Assembly: GCF_048569485.1 (NCBI RefSeq)
Contig: NC_134364.1
Coordinates: 133,869,252-133,933,251, forward strand
DNA: 64,000 nt
Source of the DNA: Anomaloglossus baeobatrachus
Taxonomy: Eukaryota > Chordata > Amphibia > Anura > Aromobatidae
Direction of reading: 5' to 3'
This document shows positions 56,110-64,000 of this stretch, in pieces. Every line of letters begins with the position of its first letter. Within the stretch, counting starts at the first letter, position 1. A program made the position numbers and the translations under genes. Below the pieces are notes generated by a model, which saw nothing but the letters and a program-made list of their open reading frames with translations, searched no databases and was not told the DNA's origin.

Positions 56110-57130
56110 AAACAAAAAACATTGTTTTGCAGAGACCTGGTGATGGCGTGGAAGGCGGTTAGAAAAATGTGCGGGTTATCATGGCGAATTTCCAAATACT
56201 TGAACATCTGGGCACATCCAGATTTTCCGCAAAGGCTGTTTCAAGAGTGGAGCGAGAGAGGGATTTGGAAAGAATGATCTAATGCACGAAACAGAAGTAC
56301 GGTGGCTGACTTGTGACGAGGTGAAATATAGATACGGTCTGAGACTATTCCAAGTCATCCAGCATAGCCAGATCAAGATGGGAATATTATCTACACTAAG
56401 GAACATTACTAAGGAATACGGGGCCGATCATTTAGACGCGGTCATAATGAGAGCCAAATGAGATTAATATCTCCACCTTATACACAGATCTGAGGGATAT
56501 AGTAATTCCTAATGTCCAGGGCAAAGTATTTGGAGCAGGGATCCATCAGCTAGATGATCAGGAGGGGAGAAGATTTGTCGGGGTGGATGGAACTTAGGAA
56601 GCACGATGTAAATGAAGGTTGGAGAGATGCTCAGTTTCACTTCATACATAGAGCTTGGGTTTAATATCCCTAATACAAGATGCCCCGATAAGACAGACAC
56701 TTTGTTGCCCAAAATGCAAGTTGGAAATAAATGGATTTGTTCCACGGGATGTGGCAGTGTAAGGAAATCCAGATGTTTTGGGTACAGATTCAGAAGCTAA
56801 CCTGGGACATTTGGCCATTTCATTGTGGAAAGGGTGAGGAGGGCGAGGACGAGGGACGTCCAAGAGGACATTACCCAGTTTATTTCACTGTCTAGCGATG
56901 CCGAGCAACAAATTAATTCTACAGCAGTGCTTAGAGAAATACCGTCACAAGAGGAGGTAGCAAAGAGGTAAATGATTTGTTTCACTTGGAGAAGCTGGGA
57001 GTGGAAAGAAATAAAGAAAGATTTTTGGGAAATAGAGAACTTTCATAGTGAGATTATGCTCGGAGGAGGACCTTGACCGGGTGGTTTCTCTATTTGTAGA
57101 GTGATATCTAACTGAAGACCTGATGGGTGC
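56110..57130 (+). pseudogene. L1-like LINE ORF2 C-terminal fragment
   Basis: Degraded frames read GWRDAQFHFIHRAW and MDLFHGMWQCKEIQMFWVQI, which match the region after reverse transcriptase in L1/Tx1-type LINEs (HR-x-Y/W and the C-x-x-C ... H-x-F/L-W-x-C-x-x-x-x-x-FW segment). Multiple stops are present. Its 3' tail may be the AATAAA/A-rich segment at 60542-60770, on the other side of later insertions. Confidence 0.6.
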
Positions 57131-57440
57131 CTTGGGAAAACTAAAAGTCTAGGGGTGACGGGAGGTTTCGAATTAGGCATTAATGTTGATAAGTATGATA
57201 GAAAACCTGATAATGCTGCACCAAAGGAGATTAAGCGAGGTAGGAATTACACTGTATCCACCGCCATTAACTTGAGAACGGCGGCAGCTATAGGCATAAA
57301 AGTGGTGTCTAGGTATAGTAAAGTAGCCATGCGCTACACAATGAAACCACCTATAGCGCCACCTGGTGGAAAACAACAGTATCTCAAAAACGGAACGAGA
57401 GAGAGAAAAAAGTGAATTACAAAGTTTTGGGCATCATCAA
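57131..57440. other. Unclassified segment
   Basis: Contains gcgccacctggtggaaaaca and aacggaacgagagagagaa; no protein match recognised. It could belong to the mariner-like fragment that follows. Confidence 0.3.
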
Positions 57441-57700
57441 TTCAATACGAATCCACACCTTGCATACAGAAATGCTATGATTAGAAGGTGTAACACTCAC
57501 AAGGCTGCGGACGTGAAGCGATATCTCATGGAGACCTTCCTACAAGTCATTGGGTATGGAGCTGTGTGGAGTGGCCTTTGCTCTCCTGACCTGACCCCAT
57601 TGGACTGCTTTCTGTGAGGTCACATCACACAGCAGGTGCATGCAACCCCTCCACCAACATTGCAGGACCTACAACCACGTATCACAGATGTGTGCAAACG
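57441..57700 (+). pseudogene. Mariner-like transposase C-terminal scrap
   Basis: Reads VKRYLMETF...WSGLCSPDLTPLDCFL then, after a stop, GHITQQVHATPPPTLQDLQPRI. The PDLTPLDxFL motif carries the third catalytic Asp of mariner-type transposases, and the following PPPTLQDL segment is typical. Only the C-terminal part remains, and it abuts the CR1 LINE. Confidence 0.75.
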
Positions 57701-58664
57701 TGTCGCCCTTATTTTTAATCTTCTCAGATTCCTTAATAACAGGGTCGGTACCGCAGGACTGGCGCATAGCAAATGTGGTGCCAATATTCAAAAAGGGGAC
57801 AAAAACTGAGCCGGGAAATTATAGGCCAGTAAGTTTAACCTCTATGGTTGGTAAAATCCTTGAGGGTTTCTTGAGAGATGCTATACTGGAGTATCTCAAG
57901 AAAAATAACCTTATGACAGAGTATCAACATGGGTTTATGAGGGATCGATCCTGTCAAACAAATTTGATCAGCTTCTATGAAGAGGTAAGTTCAAGCCTGG
58001 ACCAGGGAAATGCAGTGGATGTTGTGTATATGGACTTTCAAAAGCTTTTGATACGGTGCCACACAAAAGGTTGGTACATAAAATGAGAATAATGGGGATA
58101 GGGGAAAATATGTGTAACTGGATTAAAAACTGGCTCAGTGATAGGAAACAAAGGGTGGTTATTAATGGTACGTACTCGGACTGGGTCTCAGTTCATAGTG
58201 GGGTACCACAGGGGTCAGTATTGGGCCCGCTTCTTTTCAACATATTTATAAATGACCTTGTTGGGGGCATGCGGAGTAGAATTTCAATATTTGCAGATGA
58301 TACTAAACTCTGCAGGGTAATCAATACAGAGGAGGATAATTTTATATTACAGGGAGATTTATGTAAATTGGAGGATTGGGCTGAGAAGTGGCCATTGAAG
58401 TTTAATGTAGATAAATGTAAGGTCATGCACTTGGGTAGAGGAAATAACATTTATGATTATGTACTTAATTGTAGAACACTGGGTAAAACAGACACAGAAA
58501 AAGACTTGGGTGTATGGGTGGATGGTAAACTTCACTTTAGTGGCCAGTGTCAGGCAGCTGCTGCCAGGGCTAATAAAATAATGGGATGTATTAAAAGAGG
58601 TAGAAGTGTTCATGAAAAAAATATACTTCTACCTCTGTACAAGTCACTAGTGCGACCGCACTTA
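57701..58664 (+). pseudogene. CR1-type LINE reverse transcriptase, 5'-truncated
   Basis: Reverse transcriptase blocks in order: GSVPQDWRIANVVPIFKKG, NYRPVSLTSMVGKILE, YQHGF, VVYMDFQKA, GVPQGSVLGPLLFNIFINDL, FADDTKL (catalytic), DKCKVMHLG, and KDLGVWVDGKL. There is a frameshift near 58060. The endonuclease domain is absent, as in most truncated LINE copies. The reading is cut at 58664 by a TIR element and resumes at 59932. Confidence 0.9.
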
Positions 58665-59931
58665 CCGTATTTTTCGCTTTATAAGACGCACTTTTCCTCC
58701 CCAAATTTTGGGAGGAAAATGGGGGGTGCGTCTTATAAAGCGGTAGCGGGGGGGGGGGGGGTCCTGTCTGAGGCGATCGGGCGGGTGCCTGTGGCTGCAT
58801 GCAAGCGCCCGGGTACCTGTACTTGCATGCAGCGGCAGCCGGGTACCCGTGGCTGTGTACGGGCGGCAGCGGGTGCTGTGTGGGGTCGGCAGCCAGGTAC
58901 CTGTGCTTGCATGCGGTGGCAGACGGGTACCCATGGCTGTGTGCGGGCGGCAGCCGGGTGCTGTGTGCGAGCGGCAGTCGGGTGCCCGTGCAGGTACTCG
59001 GCTGCCGCCCTCACACAGTCACCCATCTGCCGCCCGCACACAGCCATGGGTACCCGGCTGCCACCGCACGCAAGCACAGGTACCCGGCGGCTTGTACGCG
59101 GGGTGGGCGGGCAGCCTGCTGGCTGCCACTCTGTGCATGCGGGGCGGGCGGCTGTGCAGCTTACCAGTTGTCCGCGGTCCCACTTTCAAATGATGGCGCC
59201 GGTGGAGCTCTTGGATGAGAGCTCCATCTGCGCACGCGCTGCTCCGGGAGTCAGCGCGTGCGCAGATGGAGCCCTTGGATGAGAGCTCCATCTGCGCATG
59301 CGTCGCTCCGGGCGCCATTACTTGAATCGGGACCGCGGACACACTCCACCACTGAGCCGTCGCCGCCGCTCCCACTACTGAGCCGCCGCTGCCACCACTG
59401 AACCGGGACCGCGGACACACGCCACCACTGAGCAGTCCCTGCCGCTGCCACCACTGAGCAGTTGCCGCCGCTCCCACCACTGAACCGGGACCGCGGACAC
59501 ACGCCACCACTGAGCAGTCCCTGCCGCTGCCACCACTGAGCAGTCCCTGCCGCTGCCACCACTGAGCAGTTGCCGCCGCCGCTGCCACCACTGAACCGGG
59601 ACCGCGGACACTCACTGCACCGGCCTGCTGCACGGCTCACACGCCACGGCTGCTGCCGCCACCACGGACCCCACGGATCCTGCCACCGCGGACGCCACCG
59701 CGCCTGCAACCACGGCACCTGCAACCACGGACCCCGCTGCCACTGACCTGCCGCGCCTGCCAGCACAACCTGTGCCTCCTGTGACCCCGCTTCACCACCA
59801 CTGCTGCCCCCCTCCGGTAAGAGAACACCGGAGTATAAGACGGACCCCATTTTTCTTTTTTTTACCTTTTTTATGTCTAAGTTTGGGGTGCGTCTTATAT
59901 TCCGGTGCGTCTTATAAAGCGAAAAATACGG
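58665..59931. mobile_element. TIR element inserted in the CR1 LINE
   Basis: Inverted ends ccgtatttttcgctttataa / ttataaagcgaaaaatacgg with TA on both sides (58663-58664, 59932-59933). Each end also carries a second gtgcgtcttata copy in opposite sense, so each end can fold back. The interior is GC-rich tandem sequence: ggtacc...gggcggcag units at 58800-59095, and cgccaccactgagcag units at 59335-59600. No transposase. A TA target suggests Tc1/mariner or a related superfamily. Confidence 0.85.
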
Positions 59932-60541
59932 TATATACAATTCTGCTCACCGATATATAAGAAGGACATAGCTGAACTGGAGAGGGTGCAGAGAAGAGCC
60001 ACCAAGATTATTAGAGGAATGGGTGGGCTGCAATACCAAGACAGGAAAAACGAAGGCTTAGGGGGGGATCTAATCACAATGTATAAATATATGAGGGGAC
60101 AGTACAGAGACCTTTCCAAAGATCTTTTTACACCTAGGCCTGCGACTGGAACACGGGGGCATCCGCTACGTCTTGAGGAAAGAAGGTTTAATCATAATCA
60201 CAGTCGAGGATTCTTTACTGTACGAGCAGTGAGACTATGGAACTCTCTGCCGCATGATGTTGTAATGAGTGATTCACTACTAATATTTAAGCAGAGCCTG
60301 GACGCCTTTCTTGAAAAATTTAATATTACCAGTTATGTATATTAGATTTTATGACAGGGTATTGATCCAGGGAACTAGTCTGATTGCCGGATGTGGATGA
60401 AGGAAGGAAATTTTTCCCCATTGGAACTTGTTTGCCACATTGGGGGTTTTTTTTTGCCTTCCTCTGGATCAACATGTTAGGCTACGGGTTGAACTAGATG
60501 GACTTAGAGTCTCTCTTCAACCTTAAAAACTATGATACTAT
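59932..60541 (+). pseudogene. CR1 LINE 3' end
   Basis: Continues the LINE ORF (QFCSPIYKKDIAELERVQRRATKII... to NSLPHDVVMSDSLLIFKQSLDAFL), then about 195 bp of 3' UTR ending ...gttgaactagatggactt...aactatgatactatg. The tandem ATGATACTATG end resembles the CR1 3' octamer repeats. Confidence 0.9.
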
Positions 60542-60770
60542 GTTGGGGAACCCGCTAAAAGGGGTTGGGGGTGGGAAGGGATACAGAGTTAATTTTTAGG
60601 TTGGAGAGTCTGTGAAAAGGGGGAGGAAGGGAAACATTTGAGAGGCCTTCTCTCACAATGGAATGTTGATGTGACACAGATTCTCTCTAAAACCTCGCTC
60701 TGAGGGTGTATTTTTGAATTTGTGTAATGAGAACATTTTCAATAAATGTGTATAGAAAAAAAAATTATTT
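60542..60770 (+). other. LINE-like 3' tail with AATAAA and A-tract
   Basis: G-rich stretches, then ttcaataaatgtgtatagaaaaaaaaa near 60738-60763. This fits the 3' end of a LINE and could be the tail of the L1-like fragment at 56110-57130, now separated by nested insertions. Confidence 0.4.
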
Positions 60771-60854
60771 TGTCTGCACTGCCAGGCATTTGTCGTTGCT
60801 CTTTTTATGTTTTTGTATTGTCTTGCACTTTAAGTGTTTCTAGTAAAATTATAC

Positions 60855-60887
<33 letters not shown>

Positions 60888-60894
60888 TTTCCAA

Positions 60895-61535
60895 GTCCAC
60901 TATACGTTCTCCTTTATTTGTATACTATTTTCCAATTATTTCCTTCTTTAAAGATAGGGATAACCCTTAAATAACCAGAAAACCACAGCTGCTATATTCA
61001 GATTTTATGTTAAAGGCAAAAATTATACAGAAACTGAACAGTTTAAGAAAGTGTTTTTTTTAAGTCATAAAATATTACATTTTCGGTGCGGCAGCGGCCT
61101 GTGTACAGAGGTGCGGTATGTGCCGCTCTATAATTAACAAGAATTGTGTACAAGCTTGTGTTACATCATATACCCACAAGAAAAGCAAACGTTACACTAA
61201 AACACATTTACAGTGCAATATTAAAATAGATCATTATTTTTCCAAAAACACATGTGACATACACAAATCCCGCCGAGCCCTGCGAGGATAACATGGATGG
61301 CGGGGCTCGGGGCTGAAGGGTCCGGTTGGGTGAACAGAGGTTGGACGTTATAGGAAGACTTCAATGACTTTGCCGATAGGGTAAAGATTGAGGCAATTTC
61401 ACCAGAGACCACGCTCGTCCAGTTTTGGCATCTTCTCAGCTTGACGTGGGGAAAGCAACGTTCCAGTCTGACAGCAGAATTGTCCACCACGGACGCTCTG
61501 TCCTCAGAGACCTCGGCTGGCAAGGCCATTGTGCG
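60895..61535 (-). other. sptssa: Probable 3' UTR of sptssa
   Basis: Directly downstream of the sptssa stop on the minus strand. A candidate AATAAA lies at 60913-60918 (minus), with an A-tract on that strand at 60857-60880. The end is approximate. Confidence 0.5.
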
Positions 61536-61639
61536 TCATTGAACAATCTCAAAATAGTGCAAAATTGCAAGGATGTGTTGTGGCATAAAAATATATCCGG
61601 TATACAACGCCATTCCGATGATGGAGACCAACATGGAGT
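61536..61639 (-). CDS. sptssa: sptssa terminal coding exon (serine palmitoyltransferase small subunit A)
   Basis: The minus-strand frame reads SMLVSIIGMALYTGY then IFMPQHILAILHYFEIVQ and stop, 33 full codons plus two bases of a split Asn codon. This matches the C-terminal half of vertebrate SPTSSA, a 71-residue ER membrane protein, with two or three conservative changes (Val to Ile, Met to Leu). SPTSSA binds the SPTLC1/SPTLC2 dimer in the ER, raises its activity and sets its preference for C16 acyl-CoA in the first step of sphingolipid synthesis. The exon follows a good acceptor (ctttctccacag, intron ending at 61640). The first exon, encoding the N-terminal half, is not in the window and should lie beyond 64000. 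The intron boundary argues against a processed pseudogene. This is the only host gene seen. Confidence 0.93.
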
Positions 61640-61984
61640 CTGTGGAGAAAGGGTTAAGGAAATTTCCAAAATACAATTATGTCATGCAATTAACACAAAA
61701 TCACTGAAGTGCATATTAAATGGATATTCCAGATTCTGAAAACAGTTTTATCCACAGGAGCCATTTGTTTAAAAACACAAACAATTTAAACTGTGCTTTA
61801 CACACCCTCCCTGGGTCCACCAAAGTCTCCACAGAAACCAGGAGCGCTGATGGGGACTCCACAATGGACCTGGGGAGGATGGGTAAAGTTAAAAAAAATA
61901 AGCCGCAGCTGGGCAGACAAAAGGTTTCCTATGGGGGCGACCAGGACCTGGCAGTGAAACTAAAAGGCTGCAGCCGAATTCTAA
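61640..61984 (-). other. sptssa: sptssa intron, 3' part
   Basis: Non-coding on the minus strand up to the acceptor at 61640-61642. Nothing else recognised. Confidence 0.6.
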
Positions 61985-62180
61985 GGCCAGAGTCACACTT
62001 GCGTATGACTCGGCGAGTCTCGCATCGGGATCACCGGGGGCAGCCGCACGCTCTCGGACAGGAGCAGGTTAACTGCATAGAAATACATGCAGCTGAGAAG
62101 CTCCTGTCCGAGAGTGTGCGACCGCCCCCGGTGATCCTGATGCAAGACTCGCCAAGTCATACGCAAGTGTGACTCTGGCC
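61985..62180. mobile_element. Harbinger-type MITE, 196 bp
   Basis: Long inverted repeats (ggccagagtcacacttgcgt / acgcaagtgtgactctggcc) with TAA on both sides (61982-61984, 62181-62183). A TWA target duplication and GGCC ends fit PIF/Harbinger. No coding capacity. Confidence 0.85.
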
Positions 62181-62526
62181 TAACACATTCCTTTGTAAAT
62201 AAATGACGTGGGCAAAACGTTTACCTAAAACAGTGCACAAAGAGGTCCGTGTTGGCTAAACAGCAGGAAATGTTTGCATTGAACATAGAGCTGTATACAG
62301 CGGCTCATTCTACGTCTTCATACAATCCGCAGCCCAGAAATACTGCACAAAAAAAAAATAAACTACAAAGAACAAAAAATGCATCACAAGTCAAGAGACC
62401 ATATTGTGCAGTAACAACGGCAGATCGTGTTCTCAGGGGGACAGGGGTAAATTGTAATTTATTGCCCTACAATCCATCCACCGCAGTAACCGAGGACAAG
62501 CAGCTCTAAAAACGGAGCAATCCAGC
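62181..62526. other. Intron-like sequence
   Basis: Contains an A-tract at 62350-62359; nothing recognised. Confidence 0.5.
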
Positions 62527-63553
62527 AAAGGCCACTTCACACATAACGAGATCGCTAACGACATTGTTGCTACGTCACAGTTTGTGACAAAACAGCGACT
62601 TCACCAGTGATCTCGTTAGGTTTGACACGTACCAGCGATCCGCCCCCTGCTGTGAGATCATTGGTCGTTGCTGAATGTGCTGGGCCATTTTTGGCCCGTT
62701 GGAGTCCTGCTGGGCAGGATGGATGTTTGACACCTACCAACGATCTCGTTAACGACCTAGATAAGAACGTAAAGTGTGACACGTAGGCGTGTAGTTGCGT
62801 CACCTTTTCCGCGCCCCCTCTGCACAGATTGGTTGGCGCTGAGAATAGTAAGCAAACACTTGGGAACGAAAGAGGGATGAATCCGGGTACAGATGCAGCT
62901 TCGATCCGAAAAGCGAGCAAGCGGGAACAAAGTACGAATGAATCCGGGTGGAGTCGCAGGTTCTATCCTCAAAGCAAGGCTCAAAAAGGGACAAAGGATG
63001 AAGCGATACAAAGTTACCTTCTAGGCCGGCCGCCTAATCAGAACGCAGTATTGGCCACCAATCGGAGCGGAGGGGTGTGGAAAAGGCGATGCATATGCAC
63101 GCCTACGTGGCTCACAGCGTCAAACACTACGGCCCCTATTCGAGGTCGGAATCGTTACACCGCTGCTGTGTGACAGGGTCCCAACGACCAACGAGATCGC
63201 TATACAGGTCGCTGCATCGTTACCAGGGCTGTGGAGTCGGAGTCGGAGTCGTGGAGTCGGAGTCGGAGCTCATTTTGGTGGAGTCGGAGTCGGTATAAAA
63301 TGCACCGACTCCGACTCTTAAAATATATAATAAATTGGGGACAGGAGTGCAATGCAGAATGTGCTGAATATTTTACTAAATAATAACATTTAGTATAATG
63401 CTTATATTTAAGTGAAAAATTTATTGTAGTACAATGTGAACATCAGACATTTAATTGTTTTTATGATACAATAATCAAGATATTTGGATAGAACATAAAA
63501 TATTTATTGGAATACAACTTTAGAACACAAAAAACTAATAAATTGTAAATATG

Positions 63554-63622
<69 letters not shown>

Positions 63623-64000
63623 GTGTATATACACACACAAGATATATATGTAATCTACTGTATATTACATAGTGTATTACATATTTACAATTTATTACAG
63701 TTTTTTGTGTTCTAAAGTTGTATTCCAATAAATATATTTTATGTTCTATCCAAATATCTTGATTATCGTATCATAAAAATTATTAAATGTCTGATGTTCA
63801 CATACACATATTCATGTACTACAATAAATTTTTCACCTAACTAAGCAATATATGTAGGAGTCGGAGTCGGAGCCGGAGTCGGAGTCGGAGCCGGAGTCGG
63901 TGCAAGAGAATTTGAGGAGTCGGAGTCGGAGTCGAAGGTTTGGCTTACCGACTCCACAGCCCTGATCGTTACTAAAGTCGTTGGGAACATGACTGTGTGA
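62527..64000. mobile_element. Palindromic non-autonomous DNA transposon, cut by window edge
   Basis: Left end ggccacttcacacataacga; the window ends in catgactgtgtga, the start of a matching inverted end. Internal repeats of acgagatcgctaacgac and caacgatctcgttaacgac in both senses give a fold-back structure. A hAT element (63224-63964) lies inside it. Superfamily unknown. Confidence 0.65.
63224..63964. mobile_element. Non-autonomous hAT element with GGAGTC repeats
   Basis: Ends cagggctgtggagtcgg / ccgactccacagccctg with an 8-bp target duplication atcgttac (63216-63223, 63965-63972), the hAT signature. Subterminal ggagtcggagtc repeats lie at both ends. The interior is a large inverted repeat (about 63360-63550 against 63670-63850) around an AT microsatellite (63557-63615). 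No transposase. Confidence 0.9.

Noticed and set aside
58799-59940. Frames of 114-229 codons in the TIR element
   Set aside because: GC-rich tandem repeats read in all frames; no domain recognised.
61536-61639. Processed pseudogene of sptssa
   Set aside because: An intron acceptor sits exactly at the known exon joint, and no exon 1 sequence is fused upstream.

Overview
The window reads as accessory DNA from a large, repeat-rich vertebrate genome. I infer an anuran amphibian, from the mix of CR1 and L1-like LINEs, Penelope-like elements, Tc1, hAT and Harbinger DNA transposons, Helitrons and LTR elements. No bacterial-style operons, CRISPR arrays or tRNA/rRNA genes are visible. The only host gene I can name is the terminal exon of sptssa (small subunit A of serine palmitoyltransferase) on the minus strand at 61536-61639. 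The rest of the right end is probably its intron 1, filled with small DNA transposons.

Layout. 1-18737 is a 61-bp tandem satellite with higher-order blocks. 19179-23784 is a young non-autonomous LTR element whose one long ORF ends in a Y-box-like cold-shock domain. 24536-35386 is a head-to-head inverted pair of Penelope-like element (PLE) copies inside one 15-bp target duplication. Its left arm is split by a Helitron (26653-32343) full of micro- and minisatellite, which itself holds a palindromic insert. 35656-38990 holds a second PLE and a third PLE-like control region. Three distinct PLE families here carry hammerhead ribozyme motifs, and two also carry a candidate intron of about 75 nt. 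41083-47422 is a broken Ty3/gypsy chromovirus sitting in a 36-bp-type minisatellite. 48046-53179 is a second young non-autonomous LTR element. Its long ORF joins a retropepsin-like domain, a coiled coil, and KH0 and KH2 domains that are clearly of FMR1/FXR1/FXR2 origin. That element sits inside a second Helitron copy (about 48021-54715). Then come a deleted Tc1 element (54776-56077), an L1-like LINE piece, a mariner scrap, a CR1 LINE split by a TIR element, the sptssa exon, a Harbinger-type MITE, and a hAT element nested in another palindromic element.

Main point. Two unrelated LTR elements about 25 kb apart, both nearly identical between their LTRs, each encode a captured host mRNP protein domain: a Y-box-type cold-shock domain in one and FXR-family KH domains in the other. 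In animals these two protein families package and silence germline and neuronal mRNA. I know of no described retroelement family with either cargo. I suggest, as inference, that the cargo acts on element RNA packaging, storage or translation in the germ line. Both elements also carry RFX X-box-like sites near their 5' ends.
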